A stretch of DNA of 33,419 nucleotides, from assembly GCA_016792565.1 (NCBI GenBank), contig JAEUMK010000070.1, positions 1-33,419 on the forward strand, in the 5' to 3' direction. Positions 22,528 through 32,048 of this stretch are shown here, piece after piece. The notes beneath the pieces are model-generated. The model saw nothing but the letters and a program-made list of their open reading frames with translations, had not been told where the DNA came from and made no database searches. This DNA is from Alphaproteobacteria bacterium. Its GTDB lineage: Bacteria; Pseudomonadota; Alphaproteobacteria; Micropepsales; Micropepsaceae. How positions within the stretch are numbered: position 1 is the first letter of the stretch; the number at the start of each line of letters is the position of its first letter. Position numbers and translations under genes: made by a program.

Positions 22528-22673
22528 GGGGCGGTCGCTGGACGGAACGGACCGCAAGCCTAGCAGAGACCCCTTAAGCAATATTTTCCCCGCCCGGCGG
22601 CGCCCCGGACTGGCGAAACGGCGCCGGAGCGACGATAGTCCCGAGGCGGGGGCGAACAGGAGGAGAGGTCGAT

Positions 22674-23213
22674 ATGACGATCCGTTGGACAGGCCTCGCG
22701 GCGGCAGCCGCGCTGACAGTGATGCTCGGGGCATGCACATCGACGCCGCTCTACGGTCCGCAGGCGAGCGAGCGCGGCTCCGGCTATGCCGAACAGCGGC
22801 TCGACGACACCCATTACCGGGTGACCTTCACCGGACGGCGGACGACCACCCGCTCCCGGGTCGAGGACGCGCTGATGCTGCGGGCCGCGGAAGTCACCCA
22901 GGCGGCCGGCTTCACGCACTTCGTCATCGACAAGCGCGAGACCGAACAGGAGCGCACGCGCTCGGCCGGCCCGGTCCTCGTCGATCCGTTCTTCTTCCCC
23001 TATTACAGCTATCGCGGCCGCTACGCCTGGTACGACCCGTTCTGGTACCCCTATGGCCGCTTCGCCTCCGACTTCGACGACCGCCGCTATGTCGCCTATG
23101 CCGACATCGCCATGCTGACGGCCGCGCAGGCCGCGGCCAATCCGGAAGCGGTCGAGGCGGCTGCGGTCATCGCCAATCTCCGCGGCAAGGTCGCGCCGCC
23201 GCCCGCGAACTGA
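22674..23213 (+). CDS. CC0125/CC1285 family lipoprotein
   Basis: This 179-residue lipoprotein has lipobox LGAC (Cys21). Its mature sequence begins with YGPQASERGSGYAEQRLDDTHYRVTFTGRR (in parts), has a helix with LMLRAAEVTQAAGFTHFVI, and a region rich in Tyr, Phe and Trp (FFFPYYSYRGRYAWYDPFWYPYG, in parts). The first half matches the family named after two Caulobacter proteins, small envelope lipoproteins of unknown function. GGAGGAGAGG before the ATG at 22674 is the strongest SD in the window, suggesting high expression. It is a single gene, divergent from the CHAP lipoprotein. Its role is unknown; the aromatic segment may contact the outer membrane or peptidoglycan. Confidence 0.85.
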   Translation: MTIRWTGLAAAAALTVMLGACTSTPLYGPQASERGSGYAEQRLDDTHYRVTFTGRRTTTRSRVEDALMLRAAEVTQAAGFTHFVIDKRETEQERTRSAGPVLVDPFFFPYYSYRGRYAWYDPFWYPYGRFASDFDDRRYVAYADIAMLTAAQAAANPEAVEAAAVIANLRGKVAPPPAN

Positions 23214-23305
23214 CCGTTTCTTGACGCCGGGGCACGGTCCCGGCTTCATGTGCTCGACGGTGGATTGCCGCCGCTCGCGGCGGCTTGGGGAAGGGGCGGA
23301 TCGAC

Positions 23306-25105
23306 ATGGGCGCTTTCGACGCGATCGTGCGCGAGTTCAATTTTCTGCGCATGGGCATTCGCCTCAGCCGGCGGGTGAAGGAACTCACGCCCGACAGCAC
23401 GGTGACGGTCGCCGACGCGCTGGAGCGCTGGGTGCACGAGACGCCGGATGCGCCTGCCATCCATTTCGAGGACCGGGTGATTTCCTGGAAGGAGCTCGAC
23501 CAGGGCGCGGCGCGCTTCGCGCGCTGGGCGATGGCGCAGGGCGTCGGCAAGGGCGATGCGGTCGCCATCCTGATGGAGAACCGGCCGGAGTTCATCATGG
23601 CCTGGTTCGGCCTCGTCAAGATCGGGGCGATCGGGGCGCTCATCAACACGCATCAGACGGCCGCGCCGCTCGCCCATTCGCTCAACATCTCGGGCGCCCG
23701 CCATCTCATCCTCGATGCGGCGCTGGCCGAGCACAATCGCGCGGCCGTGCCCCGCATCGAAACGCCGATGATCGTCTGGGCGAGCGGCGGGGCGGTGGAA
23801 GGCGCCGCCGATCTCGACGCCGCGCTGGCGCAGATGAGCCCCGCACCGATCCCGCGGCCGTTCCGCGAGGGCCTCGTCGGCAGCGACAAGGCGCTCTACA
23901 TCTATACCTCCGGCACGACGGGCCTGCCCAAGGCGGCCGTCATCACCCATGTGCGCATGCAGGTCATGATGCAGGCCTTTTCCGTCTCGGTGGGCGCGAC
24001 GGCCAAGGACGTCATGTACGACGTGCTGCCGCTCTATCACTCGGCCGGCGGCATCTGCGCGCTGGGCACGGTGTTCATGGCGGGCGGCTCGGTGGTGCTC
24101 AGGCGCAAGTTCTCGGCGAGCCATTTCTGGGAGGACTGCGCCAAGTACAAGCCGACGCTCTTCCAGTATATCGGCGAGCTTTGCCGCTATCTCCTCAACG
24201 CGCCGCCGCATCCGCAGGAGACCGCGCATTCGCTGCGCCTGGTGATCGGCAACGGGCTCAGGCCCGAAATCTGGCCGGCCTTCCAGAGTCGCTTCAGAAT
24301 TCCGAAGATCGTCGAGTTCTATGGCGCGACCGAAGGCAACGTCGCGCTGCTCAATACCGACGGCAAGACCGGCGCGGTCGGCCGCATCCCGAACTACGCC
24401 CGCAAGAAGCTGCCGGTCTACATCGTGAAGTTCGACATCGAGACCGAGCAGCCGGTGCGCGATCCGGCGACCGGCTTCTGCATCGAGTGCGCGCCGGGCG
24501 AGGCGGGCGAGGCGATCGGCCGCATCGATCCGAACGAGCCGCGCACCCGCTTCGACGGCTACTCCAAGGGCTCCGACACCGAGAAGAAGCTCTTGCGCGA
24601 CGTCTTCGCCAAGGGCGACCTCTTCTTCCGCACCGGCGATCTGCTCAGGCGCGACGCGCAGGGCTATTTCTATTTCGTCGACCGGATCGGCGACACCTTC
24701 CGCTGGAAGGGCGAGAACGTCGCGACGTCGGAAGTCGCCGAGGCGCTCTCGGTCTATCCCGGCATCAAGGAAGCCAACGTCTACGGCGTGAAGGTCGGCG
24801 ACCTCGACGGCCGGGCCGGCATGGCGGCGATCGTCGCCGGTCCGGATCTCGATCTGGCCGGCCTCGCCGCCCATCTGGAGAATCAGCTTGCGGCCTATGC
24901 GCGCCCCCTCATCATCCGCCTGCTGCAGAACGAGATGGAGATCACCGGCACCTTCAAGCACCGCAAGGTGGAACTGGTGAAGGAAGGCTTCGATCCCGCG
25001 ACGGTCGCCGATCCGATGTTCTGGCTCGACCCCGAGAGCAAGAGCTACAAGCCGCTCGACGCCGCCACCCATGCCAGGATGCTGAGCGGCGAGATCAGGC
25101 TCTGA
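23306..25105 (+). CDS. long-chain acyl-CoA synthetase, FATP/FadD6 type
   Basis: This 599-residue AMP-forming synthetase activates fatty acids with ATP and CoA. The P-loop [16 protein letters not shown] is near residue 200, the adenine motif [15 protein letters not shown] near 345, and the hinge [24 protein letters not shown] (in parts) near 460, followed by the C-terminal [15 protein letters not shown]. The extended REGION with [11 protein letters not shown] is characteristic of the very-long-chain/fatty acid transport protein branch (FadD6 in mycobacteria). The ATG at 23306 follows AAGGGGCGGA. It leads a cluster with a GST (31-base gap) and an aldo/keto reductase (14-base gap), likely one transcript for lipid or xenobiotic handling. 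Confidence 0.94.
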   Translation: MGAFDAIVREFNFLRMGIRLSRRVKELTPDSTVTVADALERWVHETPDAPAIHFEDRVISWKELDQGAARFARWAMAQGVGKGDAVAILMENRPEFIMAWFGLVKIGAIGALINTHQTAAPLAHSLNISGARHLILDAALAEHNRAAVPRIETPMIVWASGGAVEGAADLDAALAQMSPAPIPRPFREGLVGSDKALYIYTSGTTGLPKAAVITHVRMQVMMQAFSVSVGATAKDVMYDVLPLYHSAGGICALGTVFMAGGSVVLRRKFSASHFWEDCAKYKPTLFQYIGELCRYLLNAPPHPQETAHSLRLVIGNGLRPEIWPAFQSRFRIPKIVEFYGATEGNVALLNTDGKTGAVGRIPNYARKKLPVYIVKFDIETEQPVRDPATGFCIECAPGEAGEAIGRIDPNEPRTRFDGYSKGSDTEKKLLRDVFAKGDLFFRTGDLLRRDAQGYFYFVDRIGDTFRWKGENVATSEVAEALSVYPGIKEANVYGVKVGDLDGRAGMAAIVAGPDLDLAGLAAHLENQLAAYARPLIIRLLQNEMEITGTFKHRKVELVKEGFDPATVADPMFWLDPESKSYKPLDAATHARMLSGEIRL

Positions 25106-25136
25106 CGCCGTCCCCTCCACGAATTCCGGAACCCGC

Positions 25137-25832
25137 ATGACCGCTCCGATCACGCTCTACACCGCCGCCACGCCCAATGGCTGGAAGGCCTCCATCGTGC
25201 TGGAGGAGCTGGGCCTCGCCTACGACACGGTGCCCGTCAACATGCAGAAGATGGAGCAGAAGGAACCCTGGTTCCTGAAGATCAATCCCAACGGGCGCAT
25301 TCCGGCGATCGTCGATCACGAGGCCAGCGACTTCCCGGTCTTCGAGTCCGGGGCGATCATGATCTATCTCGCCGAGAAGGCGGGCGCGCTGATGCCCGCC
25401 GGCGCCAAGGGCCGCAGCCGGGTCATCCAGTGGCTGATGTTCCAGATGGGCGGCGTCGGCCCGATGATGGGCCAGGCCAATGTCTTCGGCCGCTACTGGC
25501 ACGAGGTCTACCAGCCGGCGATCGACCGCTACCGCAACGAGAGCCGCCGCCTGTTCGAGGTGCTCGACGGGCATCTGAAGGACAACGAGTATCTGGCCGG
25601 CGACTATTCGATCGCCGACATCGCGAATTTCTCGTGGGTGCGCATCCATCCCTGGTCGGGCGTCAACGTCGAGGGCCTCGACCATCTGCTGCGCTGGCTG
25701 GCGGCGATCGAGGCGCGCGAGGCCGTGCAGCGCGGACTCAAGGTGCCGGCGGCGCGGGACATCGCCAAGGACACCGACGGCGATGCCGCGAAGAAGGCGG
25801 TCGAGGGCGCCCGCTCGATCCTGCAACGCTGA
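25137..25832 (+). CDS. glutathione S-transferase (YfcG/Ure2p-like)
   Basis: This 231-residue GST begins [22 protein letters not shown]. The Thr-Pro-Asn-Gly-Trp-Lys form is typical of the Nu-class YfcG/Ure2p group, which use glutathione disulfide and have disulfide-bond reductase activity. The cis-Pro motif [13 protein letters not shown] and the glutathione gamma-glutamyl site [13 protein letters not shown] follow, and the helical domain carries [13 protein letters not shown]. It is cytosolic. It is likely co-transcribed with the acyl-CoA synthetase upstream and the aldo/keto reductase downstream. It is not a copy of the GST at 8.9 kb. Confidence 0.93.
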   Translation: MTAPITLYTAATPNGWKASIVLEELGLAYDTVPVNMQKMEQKEPWFLKINPNGRIPAIVDHEASDFPVFESGAIMIYLAEKAGALMPAGAKGRSRVIQWLMFQMGGVGPMMGQANVFGRYWHEVYQPAIDRYRNESRRLFEVLDGHLKDNEYLAGDYSIADIANFSWVRIHPWSGVNVEGLDHLLRWLAAIEAREAVQRGLKVPAARDIAKDTDGDAAKKAVEGARSILQR

Positions 25833-25846
25833 GGGCGGAGGCCGAC

Positions 25847-26800
25847 ATGGACATGCGCGCGCTCGGCTCGTCGGGCCTCACGATCGCCCCGCTGGTGCTC
25901 GGCGGCAACGTCTTCGGCTGGACCGCGGACGAGGCGGCCTCGTTCGCGGTGCTCGACGCCTTTCTCGACGCCGGCTTCAACGCCATCGACACGGCGGACG
26001 TCTATTCGCGCTGGGCGCCGGGGCACAGCGGCGGCGAGTCCGAAACCGTGATCGGCAAATGGATGAAGGCGCGCGGCACCCGCGACCGCGTCGTCCTCAT
26101 CACCAAGGTCGGGCAGGACATGGGCGCGGGCGGCAAGGGCCTCGGCCGCGCCCATATCCTCGCCGGGGCCGAGGCCTCGCTGAAGCGGCTCCAGACCGAC
26201 CGCATCGATCTCTATTTCTCGCACTTCCCCGATCCGGCCACGCCGATCGAGGAGACGCTGGAGGCGCATCGTGCGCTGGTCGATTCCGGCAAGGTGCGCG
26301 CGGTCGGCGGCTCCAACTACGACGCGGCCGGCCTCGAAGCGGCGCTGAAGGCGGGCGAGGCGGCCGGCCGCGCCCGCTACAGCGTCGTGCAGCCGCACTA
26401 CAATCTCTACGAGCGCGGCCTCTACGAAGGGGCGTTCGAGGATCTGTGCGTCCGCGAAGGCCTCGGCGTCATTCCCTATTTCGCGCTGGCGAGCGGCTTC
26501 CTGACCGGCAAGTACCGTTCGGAGGCCGATTTCGGCAAGAGCCCGCGCGGCGGCGGCATGAAACGCTTCCTCAATCCGCGCGGCCTGGCGATCCTCGCGG
26601 CCCTTGATGCGGTCGCCGATCGCCACGGCGCGACGCCGGCGCAGGTCGCGCTGGCGTGGCTGATGGCGCGGCCCGGCGTCACCGCGCCGATCGCCAGCGC
26701 CACCAGCGTCGGCCAGATGCGGGACATCGCCGGGGCGGCCGCGGTGAAGCTGGCGCCCGGCGACATCGCGGCGCTCGATGCCGCCGGCGCTCCGGTCTAG
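25847..26800 (+). CDS. aldo/keto reductase
   Basis: This 317-residue TIM-barrel NADPH-dependent reductase has the catalytic tetrad in place: Asp and Tyr in DTADVYS, Lys in VLITKVG and His in YFSHFPD. The N-terminal LGSSGLTIAPLVLGGNVFG and the NADP-binding SATSVGQM near the C-terminus are family hallmarks. The sequence resembles the YajO/AKR group that reduces small aldehydes and ketones. The ATG at 25847 follows GGGCGGAG; ATG 25853 is an alternative. It is the last gene of the rightward cluster. Its TAG stop shares CTAG with the convergent peptidase stop. Confidence 0.93.
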   Translation: MDMRALGSSGLTIAPLVLGGNVFGWTADEAASFAVLDAFLDAGFNAIDTADVYSRWAPGHSGGESETVIGKWMKARGTRDRVVLITKVGQDMGAGGKGLGRAHILAGAEASLKRLQTDRIDLYFSHFPDPATPIEETLEAHRALVDSGKVRAVGGSNYDAAGLEAALKAGEAAGRARYSVVQPHYNLYERGLYEGAFEDLCVREGLGVIPYFALASGFLTGKYRSEADFGKSPRGGGMKRFLNPRGLAILAALDAVADRHGATPAQVALAWLMARPGVTAPIASATSVGQMRDIAGAAAVKLAPGDIAALDAAGAPV

Positions 26801-28983
26801 GCGGGCTGGAAGGCCGGGTCGCCGGCCTGCCAGAGCGCGAAGCTGAAGCAGTCGGCCCATTCGCGGTCGCGCTGGGCGCGGGTGCTGCCGAGGCCGTGGC
26901 CGGCGTCGTAGTCGACGCGCAGCAGCACCGCCCTGCCCGACGAGGTCGCCGCCTGCAGGTGGGCGGTCATCTTGGCGGCGTGCCAGGGATCGACGCGCGG
27001 ATCGGTCATGCCGGTGGTCAGCAGCACGCCGGGATAGGCGGTTCCCGCCTTCACGTGCTGGGTCGAGTCCATCGCATAGAGGCCTTTGAAGCCGTCCTCG
27101 GTGGTGACGGAGCCGAACTCGGGGATGTTGGGCGGACCGTTCTGGCCGAACTCGGCGCGCAGATTGTTCGACACGCCGACCTGGCTGATGACCGCGCTGA
27201 ACAGATCGGGCCGGTCGGTCAGCGAGCGGCCGACCGTGATGCCGCCGGCCGATCCGCCGTTGATGGCGATCCGCGCCGCGCCGGTCCAGCCTTCGGCGAT
27301 CAGGTGCTCGGCGCAGGCGATCATGTCGCCCCAGGTGTTGGGCTTGTTCAGCAGGCGGCCCTGTTCGTGCCAGTCGCGGCCGTACTCGCCGCCGCCGCGC
27401 ACATTGGCCGTCGCCCAGATGCCGCCGCGCTCCATCCAGGCGATGTAGCGCGGCCCGAAGAAGGGTTCGGAATTGATGCCGTAGCTGCCATAGGCCTGCA
27501 GGAAGACCGGCGCGCTGCCGTCCTTGGGAAGGTCCTTCCTGTAGACGATCGAGACCGGCACCTTGGTGCCGTCCCTGGCGGTCGCGAACAGCCGTTCCGA
27601 GGTGTAGCCGGCGACGTCGATCGGCGGCTTGGCGACCAGCGCCGTCTCGCGCGCCGCGCCATCGGCGGATATCTGGAAGATGGTCGCGGGCACGACCCAG
27701 CTCTGCAGATTGACGAAGACGCCCTCGCGTCCGGGGTCGGCCACGACGCCGCCGAAGGCGCCGTCGAAAGGCAGGGCGACCTCGCCGACGCCGCCCTCGG
27801 TCAGCTTCTTCAGCCGGGCGACGCCGCCGTCGAGATACTGCAGATAGATCGCGTCCTTGGCGGCGAGCATGCCCTGCAGCACCGCCTCGGCCTCGGGCAC
27901 GATTTCGGCGGCGCCGGCGACGGCGGGTGCGGCGGCCTTCAAGTGCAGGCCGCGATAGCGCGACGCGCCGGCATAGGTGACCAGATAGATGTCGTCGCCG
28001 CGGAAGGCGAAACCGGTCACCTTGTCTTCCGGCGCGCAGATCTTCTGCCAGCCGCCCTGGCCGGACACCGCGTTGGCCAGCGTGTTGACGTAGAGCGTGA
28101 TCTCGTTCTGCACGCCGGCGAAGAGGCCGGCGATCGCGATGTCCGATCCCGGCTGGGCGGCGATGCCGGGGAACTCGATCTCGCTGACCTCCACGTCGGG
28201 GAACTGGCCGCGCGACATCGCCCGGACGTCGGCCGAGGCATCGGTGTTCAGCCGGTGCAGCCAGCAGACCGAGTTCTTGTAGTAGTCGGTCGATCCCTTC
28301 GCCGCGCCTTCGGCGAGGCGGTTGAAGAAGAAGCCGCTGCCGTCCGGCAGCCACGAGATATTGGCGTACTGCGCCCGGTCGATCCGCTCGGGCAGGATCG
28401 CGCCGCTCGCGACCTCCATGACGTGCAGGACCGAATCCTCCGAACCCTGCTTGGAGAGGCCATAGGCGACATGGCTGCCGGACGGCGAGGCCGACCAGTA
28501 GTCGAGCGAATAGTGCACCTCGCCCTCGGTCAGCTTGACCGGATCGATCAGCACGCGCTCGGCGCCGTCGATCCCCTCGCGCACCGCGAGCAGGAAATTG
28601 TCCGCTCCCGCCGGGCGCTTGTTGACGAAGACCAGATCGCCGCAGACCTGGATGCCGCCGACGATCTCGAGGTCTCCCGAGAGCTCCGAAACGCGCGCCT
28701 GCATCGCGGCGTTGCCGGCAATGGCGTCGAGCCGGGCCCGGGCATAGTCGGACTGGCCGCGCATGAAGGGCTCCCAGTCCGGGTCCTTGGCGTTCTCCAT
28801 CCAGCGATAATTGTCAGTGACGGCGGTGCCGAAGAAGGTCTCGGTGACCGGCTCGATGCGGGCGACCGGCGGCGCCGCGATCAGGCCGTCGGGCGGCGGG
28901 GGGTTGGCGAAGGCGGAACGGCTCAGCAGTCCGGCGACGGCGGCGCTGCCGGCGGAGGCGAGAAGGGTACGGCGAGTCAGCAT
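26797..28983 (-). CDS. Tat-exported prolyl oligopeptidase family serine peptidase (S9A)
   Basis: This 728-residue peptidase cleaves after proline in short peptides. It has a twin-arginine leader (LTRRTLLASAGSAAVAGLL, cleavage after AFA near residue 26), then an N-terminal helix segment with DNYRWMENAKDPDW, a seven-bladed propeller, and a C-terminal alpha/beta hydrolase. The triad is Ser578 in INGGSAGG, Asp661 in GMTDPRVDP and His696 in DAGHGLGS, all in normal order. The length matches S9A enzymes such as PREP. The signal implies a folded periplasmic enzyme. It stands alone and may feed on peptides for uptake, or process a specific periplasmic substrate. Confidence 0.95.
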   Translation of the reverse strand: MLTRRTLLASAGSAAVAGLLSRSAFANPPPPDGLIAAPPVARIEPVTETFFGTAVTDNYRWMENAKDPDWEPFMRGQSDYARARLDAIAGNAAMQARVSELSGDLEIVGGIQVCGDLVFVNKRPAGADNFLLAVREGIDGAERVLIDPVKLTEGEVHYSLDYWSASPSGSHVAYGLSKQGSEDSVLHVMEVASGAILPERIDRAQYANISWLPDGSGFFFNRLAEGAAKGSTDYYKNSVCWLHRLNTDASADVRAMSRGQFPDVEVSEIEFPGIAAQPGSDIAIAGLFAGVQNEITLYVNTLANAVSGQGGWQKICAPEDKVTGFAFRGDDIYLVTYAGASRYRGLHLKAAAPAVAGAAEIVPEAEAVLQGMLAAKDAIYLQYLDGGVARLKKLTEGGVGEVALPFDGAFGGVVADPGREGVFVNLQSWVVPATIFQISADGAARETALVAKPPIDVAGYTSERLFATARDGTKVPVSIVYRKDLPKDGSAPVFLQAYGSYGINSEPFFGPRYIAWMERGGIWATANVRGGGEYGRDWHEQGRLLNKPNTWGDMIACAEHLIAEGWTGAARIAINGGSAGGITVGRSLTDRPDLFSAVISQVGVSNNLRAEFGQNGPPNIPEFGSVTTEDGFKGLYAMDSTQHVKAGTAYPGVLLTTGMTDPRVDPWHAAKMTAHLQAATSSGRAVLLRVDYDAGHGLGSTRAQRDREWADCFSFALWQAGDPAFQPA

Positions 28984-29158
28984 CGGGCTCTCCCAGATCG
29001 GTCTGGCGGAAGGCTATGCCCGGGATCGAAGGTGCGGCAAGCGGGGCGGGCCGTTCGATTGACAGGGTGCGCGGCCGTTGCGAGTTTCCCCCTCCCATGC
29101 CGACGCGCCGCGACACGAGGCCGAGCCGTTCCCGCTATGTCGCCCGGACGGCGCGCGG

Positions 29159-30385
29159 ATGACGGCGTCCCGCCGCCTTGCAGGCCTGTTCCCGGGCCGC
29201 GCCGCCCGCCCCGTCCTGCCCGCAAGCGTCCGTTATTGCCCGCCTTTGTCGCTCGATCGCCTCGCTGCCGGGGATCTCTGGCGGCCGGGTCCGCCCGGGG
29301 TTTTCGTCGAGCCGCCCGACGTGCCGCGCACCGCCACGCGGCCGGCCCCCGTCTTCCATGACGACCCCGACGGCGCCGGCCTGCTTGCCGACGCGGGCCC
29401 CATCACATTGCCGTCACCGCCCGCCTTCGTGATCCGCGCGAGCGGCGTTACCCAGATCGGCTCGCGCAGTTATGTGACCGCTGACGGGCGGTGGTTCGGC
29501 GACGACGCCTATCTTCAGGACGGCGAGTTCGAGCGCTACGCCGCACACCTGATGGAAGGCGACGCCTTTCAGAACGAATATCTCGGGCTCTCGGCCGGCG
29601 AGGCGTCAGGGACGTTCGCGCTCGCCGGCCGCGACCGGCCTGTCCGGCGCCTGGGCGGCACGGTCGTCTCGCTCTGCGCGCTGGAAGGCGGCAATTACGG
29701 CGCCTTCCTCTTCCGCGTCGTTCCCAAGCTCGCAACGCTCCCGGCCTGGCCGGAAGACGGCGCCGTGCTCGCGCCGCCGCTGACGCGCAGCATGCGCGAC
29801 CTGCTCGCGCTGGCCGGGGTTCCCCTGGGGCGCCTGACGATGCAGAAGCCGGGCCTTGCCTATGCGCTGGAACACGCCGTCATTCCCTCGATGCGGACGA
29901 CGCATGGCCTGCTCGACGACGCCGCGCGCGCCGTCTTCGCCGATCTGCGCCGCCGCTACGGCGTCCCGCCGGCGGGACGGCGCCTCTATGTCTCGCGCCG
30001 CGGCTGGGGTCCCGGCGGCCGGACGCCGCGCCCGATGCTCAACGAGGCGGAGGTTGTGGAGCGGCTCGCTGCCCTCGGCTTCGAGGAGGTGCGGCCCCAC
30101 ACGATGTCGATGCGGGCGCAGATCGCCTGCTTCTCGTCGGCCTCGATCGTCGTCGGCGCGGCGGGGTCGGCGCTTTTCAACACGGTCTTCTGCCATCCCG
30201 GCACGCTGGTCGTCGACATCGAGTCCGAGCCGCACTGGATGTTCGCCCACATGAACCTTTTCGGCTCGGCCGGGCTCGACTACGCGATCTTCGAGGCGCG
30301 CGCCGCCGACGCCGACTGGTCGCGGCCGCACAAGCCGCTGACCGTCAATGCCGCGGCGCTCGCCGATCGGCTGAAGCGGCTCTGA
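29159..30385 (+). CDS. glycosyltransferase family 61 (DUF563) protein
   Basis: This 408-residue protein matches the GT61/DUF563 pattern: the N-terminal region with LEGGNYGAFLFRVVPKLATL (the usual aromatic N-Y/W step), PPAGRRLYVSRRG in the middle, and the C-terminal VVGAAGSALFNTVFCHPGTLVVDI, the counterpart of the GAGLTN-PG block. These enzymes transfer sugars such as xylose or GlcNAc to glycans; bacterial members are often in envelope-polysaccharide clusters, which is not so here. The ATG at 29159 is preferred over a TTG at 29078 because a possible -35 (TTGACA, 29059-29064) would put transcription after the TTG. The SD is weak. Its stop is five bases from the convergent L7/L12-like gene. Confidence 0.82.
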   Translation: MTASRRLAGLFPGRAARPVLPASVRYCPPLSLDRLAAGDLWRPGPPGVFVEPPDVPRTATRPAPVFHDDPDGAGLLADAGPITLPSPPAFVIRASGVTQIGSRSYVTADGRWFGDDAYLQDGEFERYAAHLMEGDAFQNEYLGLSAGEASGTFALAGRDRPVRRLGGTVVSLCALEGGNYGAFLFRVVPKLATLPAWPEDGAVLAPPLTRSMRDLLALAGVPLGRLTMQKPGLAYALEHAVIPSMRTTHGLLDDAARAVFADLRRRYGVPPAGRRLYVSRRGWGPGGRTPRPMLNEAEVVERLAALGFEEVRPHTMSMRAQIACFSSASIVVGAAGSALFNTVFCHPGTLVVDIESEPHWMFAHMNLFGSAGLDYAIFEARAADADWSRPHKPLTVNAAALADRLKRL

Positions 30386-30390
30386 CGGCG

Positions 30391-30762
30391 TCAGCCGGTC
30401 TCGGCCCGCGCGCCCGCGTTGCGCAGCAGATCGGCGGCCCGCTCGGCCGACTCGCGCGAGACATGGGCGATGACGAGGCAGGGCGCGGCCTCCACCAGGT
30501 CCTTGGTTTCCTTCAGGCCGAGCCCCGTCAGCGCGCGCAGTTCCTTGATGACGGCGATCTTGTTGGGACCGCCGTCGAGCAGGCGGACGCCATGCGTGCC
30601 GGACTCAAGTCCCCTGAGGCCGCCTTGGGCCGGCGCGGCCGGCCGGGCCGGAGCGGCGGGCCGCGTATCGCTCCCGCCGCCGCCGCGCGCCCCGAGGCCC
30701 CGGCCGAGCAACAGGCCGATCAGGAAGACGCCGGCGACGATGGCGAGCGTCTTCCAGTCCAT
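30391..30762 (-). CDS. membrane-anchored protein with a ribosomal L7/L12 C-terminal domain
   Basis: This 123-residue protein has one N-terminal transmembrane helix ([18 protein letters not shown], residues 5-22), a Gly/Pro/Ala linker to about 48, and a C-terminal domain nearly identical in layout to that of ribosomal L7/L12: [28 protein letters not shown] (in parts), ending RNAGARAE. It lacks the L12 dimerisation domain, so it is not a ribosomal stalk protein. The L12 fold binds translation GTPases such as EF-G and EF-Tu. It starts four bases after the LLM oxidoreductase stop, so they are co-transcribed. Similar anchored L12-CTD proteins occur elsewhere in bacteria, without an assigned role as far as I know. 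Confidence 0.83.
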   Translation of the reverse strand: MDWKTLAIVAGVFLIGLLLGRGLGARGGGGSDTRPAAPARPAAPAQGGLRGLESGTHGVRLLDGGPNKIAVIKELRALTGLGLKETKDLVEAAPCLVIAHVSRESAERAADLLRNAGARAETG

Positions 30763-30766
30763 GGGA

Positions 30767-31942
30767 TCACTCCGCCGCGGTCTTGGACTGCTTGGCCGCT
30801 TCCTCGGCCTGGTGCTTCTGCAGCGTCGCCATGGCCGCGTTCACCGCCGCGCCCATATATCTCGCACCGTGCTGGCGCACGTCCTCGTAGCTGTCGATGC
30901 GGTTGACGTTGGCGTTGTTGATCACCGGCGTCACGTGGCGCTGCCACAGTTCGTAGGACTTCTTGGTGGCGTCCCAGTTGGCCCAGTTGTGGGCGAGCTG
31001 CAGGAACGCGCCGAACTCGCCCTGCTTGGCCTGGAGGCGGCGGATCTGGGCGATGGCGTCGTCGGGCGTGCCGACGACGATGGTGCCCTCGCGGATGCCG
31101 CGCTCCAGCGGGTCCTCGTTGGGATCCTGGTTGATGTTGAGCGGGCTCAGATTGGCGAAGTACTGCGCCCATTTGTGATAGCCGTAGCGCACGTTCGCCA
31201 TCGCCTCCTCCTTGGTCTCGGCGATGTGCACCGGGCCGACGAGGCGCAGCTTCTCGGGATCCATGGTGCGGCCGTTCTCGGCCGCGACGTCGTTGGCGAT
31301 CTTCCAGTTGACGCCGAGCGCGTCATAGCCGCCGGCCTGGGTGGCGGCGACGCAGAGCATGCCGAAGCCGTGGCGGCCGGCCAGCTTGCCGCCCGAGGGC
31401 GTCATCGACGAGGCGACGGCGATTTCCGGATGCGGCCAGGTATAGGGCCTCAGCTGGCAGATCGCGTTGTCGAGATTGAACCAGTCGCTCTTGTGGGTGA
31501 CGCGCTCGCCGGCGAAGAGCTTGAGGATCACCTCCAGCCCCTCGACCATGCGGTCGCGCTGGGTCGAGGGATCGACGCCCAGCTGGAAGGCGTCCGAGGG
31601 CAGGAGGCCCGGGCCGACGCCGAACATCACGCGGCCGCGCGTCTGGTGGTCGAGCTGGATGATGCGGTTCGCGGTCGTCAGCGGCGAGTGATAGGGCAGC
31701 GAGACGACGCCGGTGCCGAGCTTGATCGAGCGGGTGCGCTCGGCCGCGGCGGCGATGAAGACCTCGGGGCTGGCGATGATCTCGAAGCCGGCGGAATGGT
31801 GCTCGCCGACCCAGGCTTCCTCATAGCCGAGGCGGTCGAGATGCTCGATCAGCTCCAGGTCGCGGTGGATGCAGAGCGTCGGATCCTCGTCCAGCGGATG
31901 GAAGGGTGCGAGAAAGATGCCGTTGCGCAGCTTGATGGCCAT
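30767..31942 (-). CDS. LLM class flavin-dependent oxidoreductase
   Basis: This 391-residue luciferase-like monooxygenase shows [38 protein letters not shown] (in parts), the EHHS segment [56 protein letters not shown] (in parts) and [21 protein letters not shown]. The HNN/EHH and FGVGPG features suggest the bacterial luciferase-like alkanal or limonene monooxygenase group; FMNH2 is needed from a reductase not encoded nearby. GGGAG is nine bases before the ATG at 31942. Together with the L12-CTD protein it forms a two-gene unit. It is unlike the LLM protein at 6.9 kb except for the fold. Confidence 0.9.
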   Translation of the reverse strand: MAIKLRNGIFLAPFHPLDEDPTLCIHRDLELIEHLDRLGYEEAWVGEHHSAGFEIIASPEVFIAAAAERTRSIKLGTGVVSLPYHSPLTTANRIIQLDHQTRGRVMFGVGPGLLPSDAFQLGVDPSTQRDRMVEGLEVILKLFAGERVTHKSDWFNLDNAICQLRPYTWPHPEIAVASSMTPSGGKLAGRHGFGMLCVAATQAGGYDALGVNWKIANDVAAENGRTMDPEKLRLVGPVHIAETKEEAMANVRYGYHKWAQYFANLSPLNINQDPNEDPLERGIREGTIVVGTPDDAIAQIRRLQAKQGEFGAFLQLAHNWANWDATKKSYELWQRHVTPVINNANVNRIDSYEDVRQHGARYMGAAVNAAMATLQKHQAEEAAKQSKTAAE

Positions 31943-32048
31943 GCGAATTCTCCCGGTCGGCCGGCTGGTGCGGCCTTAATTGATGCCAATGCCGGATTGG
32001 TGCACCGGTTGTGGGCCTGCGCAAGCCTAACCTTGCGTCAGTTCGGCG

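Noticed and set aside
23246-25153. Minus-strand open frame of about 635 codons opposite the acyl-CoA synthetase
   Set aside because: Antisense shadow of a secure gene; composition is typical of shadow frames and no motif is visible.
29059-29087. TTGACA as a full promoter for the glycosyltransferase gene
   Set aside because: The -35 is perfect, but no acceptable -10 lies at 16-18 bases (GAGTTT at best), so it was used only as weak support for the start choice.
25604-29361. Very long overlapping open frames on both strands (about 900 codons each) over the aldo/keto reductase and prolyl oligopeptidase
   Set aside because: Both are shadow frames in high-GC DNA; the true genes in this stretch have complete catalytic motifs.
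30391-30762. Ribosomal protein L7/L12 (rplL)
   Set aside because: It lacks the N-terminal dimerisation domain, has a transmembrane helix instead, and is not next to rplJ or rpoB.
31943-32048. Short inverted repeats (CCAAT with ATTGG, and GGTGCACC) in the gap before the LLM gene
   Set aside because: Arms are only 4-5 bases and no regulator is adjacent; this is too weak to call an operator.
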